Positions 17,056 to 26,700 are shown, numbered from the stretch's first letter. The stretch: 49,628 nt of DNA from Pedobacter sp. Leaf41 (GCF_001422545.1 NZ_LMLE01000008.1:1183-50810), one strand, 5' to 3'. Notes: a model not told the origin generated them from the letters alone. A program made the numbers and translations.

Positions 17056-18001
17056 GAATACGCAAGGTTTTATAATACTCCGAATAGGCCGTTTCTGCAA
17101 TCTCATAACGAAAAGATGCATCCGGGCTTATCTCCGTTTGAAAGGGCCTGTCTGGATACTTGCTGTGAAAAGCAATCCTATCGATCATGGCCGGCTTTAA
17201 AAATTCGAGCCCGATAGCCCGCTGGAAATGAGGCACCATTCCCTGCATTCCCCAACCGTAATCATAAAAATGATTGTATGGAAAATTTAAAGCATGGTAA
17301 CGTTTCAATCGATCATAATATCCGCCTAGTACTGTTGCTGTATATAAATTGAAATCCTCGAAGTGAGCCGCTTTAAGTTCGATGGCAAACACAGCAGGTA
17401 AAATATAACCCGGAATACTATGGATGCCTCTTCTTTTGTAATGCGACGTCAGCACCGCAACAGGTTCACGGGATAAAAAATAAAAGGGGGTATCGGGGAA
17501 CCATTCTCTCAGTAAAGCATAAAAGTGCAGGTGCCAGCTATCCAGTTTAATAAAGTAATGTTCTTCTTCTCCTGTTCTTTGTTTACCCATCAGCTGAATA
17601 GCCGCTAAGAAAACACCCTTTAGATCCTGCTCCGTTAAAGAGACATCCTTTTCCTGCATCCGCAACACCTGATCAAGCAAAGGTGCTTCCGCAATCACGA
17701 TATGATCCTGAGCTGCGGCAAGCGCCTGCGATAACAAAGTGGACCCGCATCTGGATACATGAAAAATAAAGGCCGTTGGTGCCAGACTTTCCACGCCGGT
17801 GGCAGCTTGCAGCAAAAAGGCTAGATCGCTTTGCGAATGGAAGCGGGAGCGCATGCGCATGCGTGCCCTGCAAATCGATATGGTTTCATCGAAAAAAGGT
17901 TCCTGAATGTGATGATCACCCAAATCCAGCCAATTTACCTTCCATTCCTGCTCCACCCAAGCCAGTTGATAAGGGATCCAGTTTTTTAATTGCGCCTTCA
18001 T
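17048..18001 (-). CDS. PAPS-dependent sulfotransferase family protein
   Basis: A 317-residue protein with the two PAPS-binding signatures. The 5'-phosphosulfate loop is FIFHVSRCGSTLLSQALA (about residue 78), and the 3'-phosphate region is FYFLSREPVAVLTSHYKRRG (about residue 175). HVSRCGSTLLS is the form found in bacterial sulfotransferase/stf0-like proteins. It is cytoplasmic, with no signal peptide. It overlaps the upstream hydroxylase by 4 bases and the downstream APS kinase by 8 bases, forming a compact hydroxylase-sulfotransferase-APS kinase unit. The acceptor is unknown; hydroxylated Asp/Asn residues or a small molecule made with the neighbouring 2OG oxygenases are possibilities by inference. 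Confidence 0.85.
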   Translation of the reverse strand: MKAQLKNWIPYQLAWVEQEWKVNWLDLGDHHIQEPFFDETISICRARMRMRSRFHSQSDLAFLLQAATGVESLAPTAFIFHVSRCGSTLLSQALAAAQDHIVIAEAPLLDQVLRMQEKDVSLTEQDLKGVFLAAIQLMGKQRTGEEEHYFIKLDSWHLHFYALLREWFPDTPFYFLSREPVAVLTSHYKRRGIHSIPGYILPAVFAIELKAAHFEDFNLYTATVLGGYYDRLKRYHALNFPYNHFYDYGWGMQGMVPHFQRAIGLEFLKPAMIDRIAFHSKYPDRPFQTEISPDASFRYEIAETAYSEYYKTLRIHG

Positions 18002-18714
18002 CTCCCCGCACTTAACTTTTCAATCAATGCCCGGGCCGTATCTGTATTCATCCGTTCCAGCTCAGCGATAATCTGATCATTGGTTGTTGCATCATATTTT
18101 TCAACTACATGTTCCGAGGCGAAATCATAACCATGCGCAGCGAAAAGAGAATCTGTCCACCCATTCCTGATCCCATCCATCACCAGATGAACCCGAACCT
18201 CGTTTCCCTCATTTTTAATGCTATGCGTCTGGCTAAAATCAATGTACCAGCAACTGCCTTCCTTTAGCGTAAGGCGCTCCTCCGCCACTTTAAAAACTAC
18301 TTGCGCATGGGTTTGAACGGGAATATGAATCCGAAAATGACCCTCCTGATAATTACAGCCTAAATCGCGGTGGGGCTTAATTTCACTTCCGGGATGCAAA
18401 GCCAGTAAACGGATGCTTTCCTTATCACATGCCCACGAATCGATCACCGATTTGAAATAAGGTAAGCGATCGAGCAATAGCGTATCGCGATAGGTTGAAA
18501 TGCCGTAATTGGCATAAATATCTGCTTCCCGGCCACTGCCCGAACGCAAGGAAATACTCTGCCAGCAGCCCTGATAGTCTTTTTGATTAAAATGATCGCC
18601 CCATTCCTGCTGTAAACAAATGGAAAGTTCTGCCTGGAGCTGTTCCACATCATAATGATGCTTAAACTGGATATAATTTAACACTGGTTTGGGATTTGAT
18701 GGTAATGTTAGCAA
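17998..18714 (-). CDS. Aspartyl/asparaginyl beta-hydroxylase-like 2OG-Fe(II) dioxygenase
   Basis: A 238-residue protein with the AspH core (PF05118 type). LLALHPGSEIKPHRDLGC supplies the first His, FRIHIPVQTHAQVVF is the 2OG-binding strand, and GSCWYIDFSQTHSIKNEG with VRVHLVMDG gives the distal His and the Arg that binds 2-oxoglutarate. The fold uses Fe(II) and 2OG to hydroxylate Asp/Asn side chains or related substrates. About 55 extra residues at the C-terminus are predicted helical. Its last bases overlap the sulfotransferase start (ATGA type, 17998-18001). It is separated by 66 bases from the divergent PhyH-like gene, so the two oxygenases probably share a control region. Confidence 0.87.
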   Translation of the reverse strand: MLTLPSNPKPVLNYIQFKHHYDVEQLQAELSICLQQEWGDHFNQKDYQGCWQSISLRSGSGREADIYANYGISTYRDTLLLDRLPYFKSVIDSWACDKESIRLLALHPGSEIKPHRDLGCNYQEGHFRIHIPVQTHAQVVFKVAEERLTLKEGSCWYIDFSQTHSIKNEGNEVRVHLVMDGIRNGWTDSLFAAHGYDFASEHVVEKYDATTNDQIIAELERMNTDTARALIEKLSAGR

Positions 18715-18780
18715 ACGGTTTGTCCTTAAGCAAATTATTTTGCAACTTCATGTATTTGCAATCCCCCATCAATGTAACCC

Positions 18781-19761
18781 ATGTACCAGCTTCCTGAACA
18801 TCAATTAAAAAATAACACAAGTCCAGATTGCCCCTTTATTGGCACATACTATGAAAATCACCGCCCGAATGTAGCCCCGGCACCGCAAGATGAAGCGCTG
18901 ATCCTGAAAGAGAAAATGTTCCTGTCTTTCTTCCAGATCGGAATTTTTGAAACTTATCAATTCCTATATCAGGAGTGCAGAGATGTTGCACATTTTAAGG
19001 AATGGCTGATCGGATTAAAAGGATTGGAAACGCATTTAAAATCAATGTATGATTTCAATAAATGGCTCTATTCTGGTATATCAGAAAACGATATGACTCT
19101 TCCCCAGCTACTTGATGAAGAGAATATGGATTTCTGGAGGAAAAACGGATATCTCAAAATCTCCGGACTGGTACCTGGGCAGGATTGCGAAGAAGTGGTG
19201 TATTTTATGAAACGCAGTTTACGCATACGGCGGGATGATCCCAAAACCTGGTATCAGCCTCATGAATTATTACAAGGCATGATGTTCCAACGCTATCAGG
19301 CGGCTTGTATCGATAAAATCCGCCACAACCCCAAGCTCAAAGCAGTATTCATGCAACTCTATGGCGGTAAAAATATCGTTCCGAATGCCGAAAAACTAAG
19401 CTATAATCCGCCAGAAAATACTCACTACCGCTTTGCCGGAAGTCCGCTTCATTGGGACATTGATTTTAGCAGGGGCATTCAGTACCACATTCAAGGCCTG
19501 GTTTACCTTAACGATGTTCCTGCAGAAAGAGGCGCATTGACATTGATCCCTGGCTTCCACCACGAAATTGACATGTTCCTCTCTAAACACGCCCATCAGG
19601 ATGTAGCCATCGAAAAACTGAGGGAAGAAAACCGACAGATTGCCGTTGCCGGCAAAAAAGGCGATTTAATTGTATGGCTCGAAGCACTACCTCATGCAGC
19701 CAGCCCGAACCGTTCTGATCAACCCAGGTTTGTACAATATGTAAGTTTTGGGCTGCTTTAA
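18781..19761 (+). CDS. PhyH-family (phytanoyl-CoA dioxygenase-like) 2OG-Fe(II) oxygenase
   Basis: A 326-residue protein. The N-terminal third (to about 110) is helical and unassigned. The catalytic part starts at FWRKNGYLKISGLV, a typical PhyH opening. It carries SPLHWDIDF (HxD iron ligands), QGLVYLNDVPAERGALTLIPG, and a distal GDLIVWLEALPHAASPNRS...QPRFVQY segment that supplies the third ligand His and the 2OG-binding Arg. All ligands appear intact, so it should be active; the substrate is unknown. It is divergent from the AspH-like gene (66-base gap), which links it to the sulfation unit. It is followed by a dispersed repeat region. Confidence 0.87.
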   Translation: MYQLPEHQLKNNTSPDCPFIGTYYENHRPNVAPAPQDEALILKEKMFLSFFQIGIFETYQFLYQECRDVAHFKEWLIGLKGLETHLKSMYDFNKWLYSGISENDMTLPQLLDEENMDFWRKNGYLKISGLVPGQDCEEVVYFMKRSLRIRRDDPKTWYQPHELLQGMMFQRYQAACIDKIRHNPKLKAVFMQLYGGKNIVPNAEKLSYNPPENTHYRFAGSPLHWDIDFSRGIQYHIQGLVYLNDVPAERGALTLIPGFHHEIDMFLSKHAHQDVAIEKLREENRQIAVAGKKGDLIVWLEALPHAASPNRSDQPRFVQYVSFGLL

Positions 19762-19837
19762 CAGAATAACAATTTGTTAGCGATTTCAATGTGTATAACA
19801 TGGGGATTTTGAACACTTGTAACTCCGCCTCGCTTAA

Positions 19838-20480
19838 TACCTCCTAAGGCCAACGCAAAACATCTCCGTTCACCTTCCATACGGCCTGACAAATTCTTGG
19901 GGATACACGGTAAAGGCCTAAGCAGAAACTTGAATACAAAAACGGCGTAGCCCTCATGAATGCCAATAAAAAGATAAATATCAATGAATAATTTTAAGCC
20001 GGTGTTTTTTGTTGCTTTTTGACATCAAAAAGCAACAAACCTGTCCGGCCAGGACAAATAAAGTCTAACCTGATATCCTTTATAAACAGAAAGCTTAAAC
20101 ATACTCAACAGATCCGTCATCCTCAGCCTGACTGGGGATCTAAAAGCATAAAATAAATTTTATCAATACCTTGAATTTCTCTTTCGCCTCATCGGCGGCG
20201 GCCTTCTTCTTTGTTCTTGATAACAAAGAAGCAAACAATCAAGGCTTGGAGCTGATGTTGGCTATCCTCGTCGAAACTTCCATTGCGGCAACACAAGTAT
20301 TCCGACGAAGGGTCGGAACAGGACGCGTTGCCTTGTTCCTGGTAATTGAACGTTAGTGCAAAAGTTTCAACGGTATATCCTTCCATCATCTCCTATGCCA
20401 GAGAGCAGGGCGGCTATAGCGAGCGCCTGTTTTAGGGTATCGTCATCTCATCTCGACCGCAGCGGAAAGAGCTTTTAAGC
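19838..20480 (+). repeat. Dispersed composite repeat, copy R3 (most complete)
   Basis: This is the longest uninterrupted copy. In order it has an AACATCTCCGTT start, GGTAAAGGCCTAAGC, ACGGCGTAGCCCTCATGAAT, a TTTTTGTTGC hairpin near 20005-20035, CCTGTCCGGCCAGG, CTAACCTGATATCC and GTCATCCTCAGCCTGACTGG. The ATCGGCGGCGGCC block comes next, then a perfect hairpin at 20206-20231 (CTTCTTTGTT/AACAAAGAAG, loop CTTGAT). TCGTCGAAACTTCCATTGCG and GCGGCTATAGCGAGCGCCTG follow. The frame MNFSFASSAAAFFFVLDNKE inside it is shared by other copies and is not considered a gene. Confidence 0.85.
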
Positions 20481-20484
20481 CAAT

Positions 20485-20670
20485 TTTTTGACCTCGTAGC
20501 TTGTCACCCTGAGCGTAGTCGAAGGGTCTCTGTTCAATTTTTCTTTTGCCTCATCGGCGGCAGCCTCCTTCTTTGTTCTTGATAACAAATAAGCAGGACC
20601 GAGCCCTTCAGCGAGCTCATTAATACCTTTAAAAAAACAGTAACAAATTATTAATACCTCAACGCTTGAA
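20485..20670 (+). repeat. Partial second repeat copy, R3b
   Basis: This directly follows R3. It starts with the CCCTGAGCGTAGTCGAAGGG motif common in Bacteroidota intergenic DNA, then the CATCGGCGGCAGCC block. A hairpin at 20568-20593 has one mismatch (CTTCTTTGTT versus AACAAATAAG, loop CTTGAT). The GAGCCC...GAGCTC block shared with R1 and R5 comes last. It ends about 55 bases before the next gene. Confidence 0.75.
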
Positions 20671-20724
20671 TCTTTACACTTCATACCAGAAAGTTATCTC
20701 CGTACAATATGGTAACTTCACAAC

Positions 20725-21318
20725 ATGAAAATAATCTTTTTAGCGCTCGCATTGCTCTTTTGTAGTCAGGCAGGCTTTTCTCAGGAAAGTATCTGGACGA
20801 AACAACGTAAAATTGCTGAGGTGATCGATTTTGAAAAGAAACTTGATCCAGATGCAAAATTCCTTTCTCAGAATGTATCGCTTTCCACGGAATACTATCC
20901 CCTTGCAGATCATTACAAGACTGTAAACCCCGTTATTGTACAGCGTAAGCCGGTTGGTGTGCTCCCGGTTTACGCAGAATATTTTTATACGCCAAAGGAT
21001 TCGCTATTGCGCCTGGTTTCTTACGATTGGGAAAAAGGGCGTTATGCTGACCTGAAAGATATGCTGGAGAGCCGCAAAGAACAGGCTGGGAAATCGGAAA
21101 TCTATTTCAAAGAATATGAACGGATCAGACAGCAGCTCATTAAATCATTTGGCAAACCTGATCAGGCTGATGAAAAGCCAAAAACAGTGAATGATGAAGG
21201 ACAAAGTTATCTTAACCAGAATACACTTTGGGAGACTGATGAGCTCCATGCTGATCTAAACCTTATTTTTTCTGCCGGAACGCAGCGAATAAGGCTCACC
21301 CTTTATTGGAAAAAGTAG
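20725..21318 (+). CDS. Secreted protein of unknown function
   Basis: A 197-residue protein with a clear Sec signal peptide (MKIIFLALALLFCSQAGFSQ, cleavage around residue 20). The mature part is acidic to neutral and rich in Tyr, Lys and Glu. It has a central YTPKDSLLRLVSYDWEKG segment, a helical KEYERIRQQLIKSFG region and ends in an amphipathic strand (RIRLTLYWKK). No cysteines remain after cleavage and no lipobox is seen, so it is probably periplasmic. I do not recognise the family. It is convergent with the RpoA-CTD-like gene and flanked upstream by repeats. Confidence 0.75.
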   Translation: MKIIFLALALLFCSQAGFSQESIWTKQRKIAEVIDFEKKLDPDAKFLSQNVSLSTEYYPLADHYKTVNPVIVQRKPVGVLPVYAEYFYTPKDSLLRLVSYDWEKGRYADLKDMLESRKEQAGKSEIYFKEYERIRQQLIKSFGKPDQADEKPKTVNDEGQSYLNQNTLWETDELHADLNLIFSAGTQRIRLTLYWKK

Positions 21319-21388
21319 TTAACAATAAAACTAAGCCATAATCGATTTATCGATTTCCTTCTGTATTTTAGTAAGTACCCATCTCTGT

Positions 21389-21793
21389 CTAATCGTCTAT
21401 TCCCGGGCTTTTTAGCAACTCCCATGGTAAATTATTCGCTTTAACAATATCTTGTAGGGCAATAATAGATTGCCTGCCAACACCTGGTATATTGGTAACT
21501 TCCTGCAAACTCAGCCTAAGCAAATCGGCCATGGTGATCACATTATAAGCATGGAGTACTTTTATAGTACGTGTAGGTAATGGCAAAAGGGCCATTTTAG
21601 TTTCTAACAATGTAATGTTCGGCTCCTCCATAATCTTGTCTATTAAGACCTTACTTCTTAAGGCTACAAACTTCACCCTTGCTTTCATCCTTTCCGATTG
21701 ATCAGCATTTCCTGAAGCAGAAAGTATCCTCGCTTCCTTTATACCGGCGCTTATGTCTTCAAAAAAAATCTCTAAATCTGCTAAATAATCCAT
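21389..21793 (-). CDS. Small protein with RNA polymerase alpha-CTD-like helix-hairpin-helix domain
   Basis: A 134-residue protein. The N-terminal half (1-65) is helical and charged. From about residue 70, LPLPTRTIKVLHAYNVITMADLLRLSLQEVTNIPGVGRQSIIALQDI reproduces the pattern of the RNA polymerase alpha C-terminal domain: 'LS.R..N.L....I.T...L......L..i.g.G..s...I'. In RpoA this domain binds UP-element DNA and activators. Stand-alone versions occur in accessory regions and are assumed to bind DNA or RNA polymerase. It lies at the left border of the island, next to a tRNA-like fragment. Whether it regulates island genes is unknown. Confidence 0.7.
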   Translation of the reverse strand: MDYLADLEIFFEDISAGIKEARILSASGNADQSERMKARVKFVALRSKVLIDKIMEEPNITLLETKMALLPLPTRTIKVLHAYNVITMADLLRLSLQEVTNIPGVGRQSIIALQDIVKANNLPWELLKSPGIDD

Positions 21794-21873
21794 TTTCTCG
21801 TTTGATTAGTAGAATAAAATAATAATTACCGTAAATCATGGGATGATCAGGAAACAAAAGAGATGTTTTTGCT

Positions 21874-21900
21874 GTACCCTGGCAGGGATTCGAACCCCAG
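21874..21900 (-). tRNA. tRNA 3'-end fragment (T arm and acceptor 3' strand only)
   Basis: Read on the minus strand, TGGGG-TTCGAAT-CCCTG forms a 5-bp T stem with G-U pairs around a canonical 7-base TTCGAAT loop. It is followed by CCAGGGTA, which looks like an acceptor 3' strand plus discriminator. The 200 bases upstream contain no matching D arm, anticodon arm or ACCCTGG 5' strand, so it is not a whole tRNA. This is what an attachment-site remnant of tRNA-targeting integration looks like. The amino-acid identity cannot be given. Confidence 0.5.
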
Positions 21901-22039
21901 CCACAACAAAATGAAATATGAACTACAACAATAGGATAGCTCAATTTAGAGAATCCTATTGATTTATCAAAATAATTATCCCCTAAATGGCACAAAGAAT
22001 CTCAAGGCAGGGTTGTTGTTATAGTAGATCAATGTTAAT

Positions 22040-23089
22040 TTATAGCATAAACTCAAAGCCATTATTCCCCGCTATCGTAATCAAAGGCTCTATAGTTGTT
22101 TTAAACTTATATTTGTATTCACCAGGCAATTCCTTCACACTTTCCAAATCCGGAAATATACTTAAGTAATCCTCCAAAAGCTTTTCTTTCGGCAGCTTAT
22201 ATTTAATAATTTCGACCGCTGTTTTCTGTAAATTGTAAAAAGCATCAAAATATTTTTCCATGCGTGGAAGCTTGTCTGATTTAGAACTATTAAAAGCGGT
22301 ATTTGCAGGGATCAGGTTCCAGAACAGATCATGCGATACAAAAGCATAGGGGATAAAGTGCTCAACCGCATAAGCGCTTTTGTAAAGCCTGGTGTTGGTA
22401 TAAATACAATCTACGCCATCTAATTCCTCAATCACCAGATCCCATACTTTCCGTTGCCTCGTCAAACCATTTCTTTTAGCGGGTTTAATCAGTTTATTGG
22501 GAATATCTGGTACATTGGGATTGTGCTTCTGAAGGTATAAACTCAGTTTCCAGTAACAAAAGCTTTTCAAAACGCCCGCATTGGCACGGAGATAATCAAT
22601 CCAGATCGGGTTAATGGTAATATGGGTTTGTTCCAGTGCATACAAACAATCGTTTTCAAATTGCTGCGAAGTGATTTGCACTTCATTACGTTTTTCCGCT
22701 ATCGCCGGAAACCACGGACTTAAAAAACGATGAGGCACCTGCTTATCAAAATGCCACAACAGTTTTTGCGTAAGCAGAAGATTACTCTGGCTTATCCGAT
22801 GTTTAATATGCGCCCTATCCGCATCAATGCTGATACTCTCAAGTGCTGCTATTTCTTTTACCTTTTCGTGTAACTGATCCTGTTTGCCAAAGCTGATTTT
22901 AAAGTAATTAATGGTGTACCAGCTGGCAGCCACCATTCCGGCAAATAATCTTTGCTTGGGGATATGGCACTCCCCCTGCTCAACCTCCTCTAAAATGGAT
23001 AGAAACCAATAGAATTTATAGGCCGCAGCAGTATTGTTAAAACTGGCGGCTAAAAGATTAACAGGAAGATATTCTTGAACAGGGATCAT
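22040..23089 (-). CDS. HNH endonuclease domain protein
   Basis: A 349-residue protein. The N-terminal ~200 residues are helical with aromatic-rich helices (AAYKFYWFLSILEEVEQG) and no known signature. Around residues 240-290, DGVDCIYTNTRLYKSAYAVEHFIPYAFVSHDLFWNLIPANTAFNSSK carries the HNH pattern: EHF.P, then a central N (WNLIPA) and a final N with SSKSDKLP. The CxxC pairs of zinc-type HNH proteins are absent. The protein is probably cytosolic and acts on DNA. It stands alone between the tRNA fragment and a small secreted protein and is likely part of the accessory island. A defence role is inferred from location and domain. Confidence 0.75.
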   Translation of the reverse strand: MIPVQEYLPVNLLAASFNNTAAAYKFYWFLSILEEVEQGECHIPKQRLFAGMVAASWYTINYFKISFGKQDQLHEKVKEIAALESISIDADRAHIKHRISQSNLLLTQKLLWHFDKQVPHRFLSPWFPAIAEKRNEVQITSQQFENDCLYALEQTHITINPIWIDYLRANAGVLKSFCYWKLSLYLQKHNPNVPDIPNKLIKPAKRNGLTRQRKVWDLVIEELDGVDCIYTNTRLYKSAYAVEHFIPYAFVSHDLFWNLIPANTAFNSSKSDKLPRMEKYFDAFYNLQKTAVEIIKYKLPKEKLLEDYLSIFPDLESVKELPGEYKYKFKTTIEPLITIAGNNGFEFML

Positions 23090-23204
23090 TCAATTGCAAG
23101 ATATCTATTCTTATTAACATCAAACAAATTTACGCCGATGTATTTTTGCAATGATATGATCAACGACAACAAAAAAGTTTAATAGGGTGATGTACCACCC
23201 TAAA

Positions 23205-23585
23205 CTACAATGCTAAAGCTTCGTCATATATAGCCCTTCGTTTTATAAAACAGAAAATTCCTATCAACCCCAGAGCAAAAATGGCATAATGATCAATGTC
23301 ACAGGCAATAGGCGAACTTGTTGTTGTAACCAGTGTGTAAACATACCTTGGGTAAGCGGTGCCAAATAAATCGAAATAGCAATTTCCACTTCTTGCACTT
23401 AAAGCAACCCTGGGGCAGGCTGGTGCGGTAGTTTTATAATTATTTCCATTTATATCATACAAGGCACCTAAGTGGTTTATATAAACAGTACCGCTAGTCG
23501 TGCTGCCAACTAAGCAACCGTAGGTTTGAGCGAACAGGTTGCTGCTAATTAGAATCAATAAAATTGTAAATATTACCTTCATCAT
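23205..23585 (-). CDS. Small secreted protein with C-terminal membrane/sorting-like tail
   Basis: A 126-residue protein. The start is set at ATG 23583-23585 (MMKVIFTILLILISSNLFAQ) because this gives a good signal peptide directly; an upstream in-frame Met exists at 23648. The mature part has several Cys (GCLVG, APACPRV, GNCYFDL, IACDID). The C-terminus is a hydrophobic helix followed by a basic cluster (YAIFALGLIGIFCFIKRRAI). That tripartite tail resembles exosortase-type or PID-CTERM-like sorting signals, though the canonical short motif is not exact. It may be anchored in the inner membrane or processed by an exosortase encoded elsewhere. No function is recognised. Confidence 0.65.
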   Translation of the reverse strand: MMKVIFTILLILISSNLFAQTYGCLVGSTTSGTVYINHLGALYDINGNNYKTTAPACPRVALSARSGNCYFDLFGTAYPRYVYTLVTTTSSPIACDIDHYAIFALGLIGIFCFIKRRAIYDEALAL

Positions 23586-23773
23586 TTTATCAACGGAATT
23601 GATAAAAGGCAGGATTTGCATAGCATGGAATGAACAGAAAATGAACAACAGCCTATCGCTCTGTTCAGCACTTTCCTAAATCATAAGAGAAAGCTACGAA
23701 TGGCTACTCTTCCATATTAAACTTAAATGCACAATGAAGCATCAAGCGCTTATGAAGCTAGATAATCAGATTA

Positions 23774-26700
23774 CTACCCACTCACCAATTTAGCTGAATC
23801 CTTCCACAAGTAATTTGGAATCGGCTCTTGCAACTCCCAAGTGATAGACATCGGTTTAGAACCTTCATATTTAATAAAGTTAGCGTCTCCAACAAAAACG
23901 TAACCTTGGGTATTGCCATATTGGTTACTTTTGGCCTCCCGTACAAAAAGCAATATCTTTTTACCTAACTTCTGGTGATTAATATACGTTAAGCCTTTGC
24001 CGCTATCACTACGGGTTTGATTTTGAGATTGCCAATGAAATAAGATCTCATTAATGGCATAATCATCATATAGGGTAGTAGGAGAGAAATCCTCTTCCGA
24101 CTTAGTCAGGTCTATAAAAAGTAATTCGGTATTTAAATCTTTGTTTTCTGCTACGCCCTCGCGATTGCTAGATTGACTAGCTAAAGTACTTAATCTGAAA
24201 GCAACCAATACCTGTTCTCTTGTATACCTCGCGTGGAGCTTCAAAGGCTGTGCATATGATAGGTTTGTTAAATCATATTCCTCAAAATCGGTTTGAGCCA
24301 AACGGTAGGTTAAAAACGAAATGATTTCCGCTACATAAATTCTATTTCTCCCTATTTCTTCAATGCTTTCAATAAGACTGCTGTCTGTAGGTTTTTGCCA
24401 AAAGTCATAGTGCAACATCACCAACATGAGTTTCTCCGTTTCAGAGAATTGTTTGTCGCTGATCACAAAATTTGCTTTTGCCAAATTAAGTAGAAAAGAA
24501 AAATAGCTATGCGAACTGGTGCTTAACCACTTGTTCTTCAACATAGCCGTGTATAACTTTTCGTTTAATGGATTATAGTCTGCTATTACACCGGCTTCAT
24601 CACACAATTTCGACCAGCTGTTTCTCGCGTAGATTAAATTGATATCCAGGTTATAGATGTGCAAGAAATTAGCTAAAGTCAACGGCAAGTTGGTATGTTG
24701 CGCATAGGCCCTAATCTTATGGATCAGATTTTTTCTACTCAAATTAGTAGCCCGTTTAATATTGGCTAAAATGGTCTCCTTTGCTTGCTTCTCTAAAACG
24801 ATGGCGCAGCCCAAAGGCAAATGTGGAAAGTCATTCTCTATCTCTTTTTGTATTGTAGTATTAGTTTTGCCAATCAGTGCCCTAAATTTTCCTTCAAAAT
24901 CGTATTCGGCATTGGCATTACCAACAAAATCCAATACAGTAAGTACATCCTTTCCATCATGTAATCTAAGGCCTCTTCCCAGTTGTTGTAGAAAAATGGT
25001 TAAGCTTTCTGTAGGCCTTAAAAACAATAGGGTATCTATTTCAGGAATATCTATGCCTTCATTTAAAATATCAACTACAAATAAGTAGTTAATCTGCTTG
25101 GTGCGCAACTGCATTAAAGCTAAGCTACGTTCTTCGCTACTCGTATCACTGGTTAATGCTTTAGACTTCAATCCGGCCTTATTAAACCGTTCGCTCATGA
25201 ACAGCGCATGATCTTTTGTTACACAAAAACCTATCGCAATCAAATCCTCAAAATCCTTTGTGTACTGTTCTAGATTTCTGATAATCTCACCCACACGCCT
25301 ATGATTCGCAGTATACACCTTGCTCAGCTCACTGGCTACATATCTGCCTTTTTCCCATCTTACCTGAGATAGGTCGGTACTATCAGCAATAGCAAAATAT
25401 TGAAAAGGGGTGAGCAGTTTCTGGTTTAGTGCCTCTGGCAAGCGTATTTCTGCAGCAATATGGTTATCGAAATAAGGTAAGATACTTTGGCCATCCATGC
25501 GCTCTGGCGTGGCGGTAAGACCTAAAAGAATTTGCGGTCTAAAATAGCTAAGTGCCTTTCTATAGCTATTAGCGGTAGCGTGGTGTCCTTCATCTATAAT
25601 AATGTAATCGTAATACTCTGGCCTTACCTTCATCGCTTCCAACTGATTATTGAGCGTTTGTACAGAGGCAAAAACGTGTCTTTTATCCGTAATCTCTAAC
25701 CCATCTACCCAGAGTTCAGCAAAGCTAGAATCTCTTAAAATATTTCTAAAAGTATGGCGGGCTTGCGTCAGTATTTCTTTTCGATGGGCAATGAAAAGAA
25801 AAGTTGACTGAGGATTTTGCTGTCTAAAACGCTTAAAATCAAAAGCTGAGATCATCGTCTTTCCGGTACCTGTTGCTGCTACAATTAGGTTTTTAAACCT
25901 GCCATGAATATGACGCTCTACCTGCAGTTTTTCCAATACCTCCAATTGGTAATGGTAGGGTTTAATATCAAAAAAATTAATAATACCCTCTTCTGCTTTT
26001 CCAATCCGGTTGTTTTTAATGGCGCCACTTAGCTTTTCATAATGGCGCTGATCATCGTAAAGCTCAAACTCTGCATGCTGCCAGTAAGATTCAAAAGTCT
26101 TCTGAAACTTTGCGATGATGTGCGGGATTTCCTTAGTCGTAATCTTAACATTCCATTCTAAGCCATCTGTTAGCGCAGACCTCGAAAAGTTGGAAGAGCC
26201 AATATAACCGGTATGAAATCCAGAATCCCTGTAGAACAGATAAGCCTTTGCATGGAGTCTTTCTTTATCTACATTATACGACACCTTAATTTCGGTGTTC
26301 GGTAGTTTGGCTAATTCTCTAATTGCCTTTGCATCGGTAGCGCCCATATAAGTGGTGGTAATTACCCTTAATTGGCCACCATTGGCAGTAAAATCTTCAA
26401 ATGCCGATTTTAAAATGACGATAGCTTTCCATTTGATGAAGGACACCAATAGATCAATGCGGTTAGCAGAGGCTATTTCTTTTTTGAGTTCGCTTTCTAA
26501 TGACAAACCTACATTGCCACCAGTAAAAAGTTCACTTTGTGTGAGTCTGGTTTGTGGTGTAATTTCTTTTAAGCGCAGGTCTAAATCGCTATAGTGATTG
26601 TCTATCGTGGTGAAAACAGCCCTTAAGATTGTTGCCTCTGCATCAATAATATCTTCTTTGAAATCGTATTGTGCTATCTCCTGCTGTAAAAGGACAATAA

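Noticed and set aside
21874..21960. Complete tRNA gene
   Set aside because: Only the T arm and acceptor 3' strand can be formed; no matching 5' acceptor strand, D arm or anticodon arm was found upstream on that strand.
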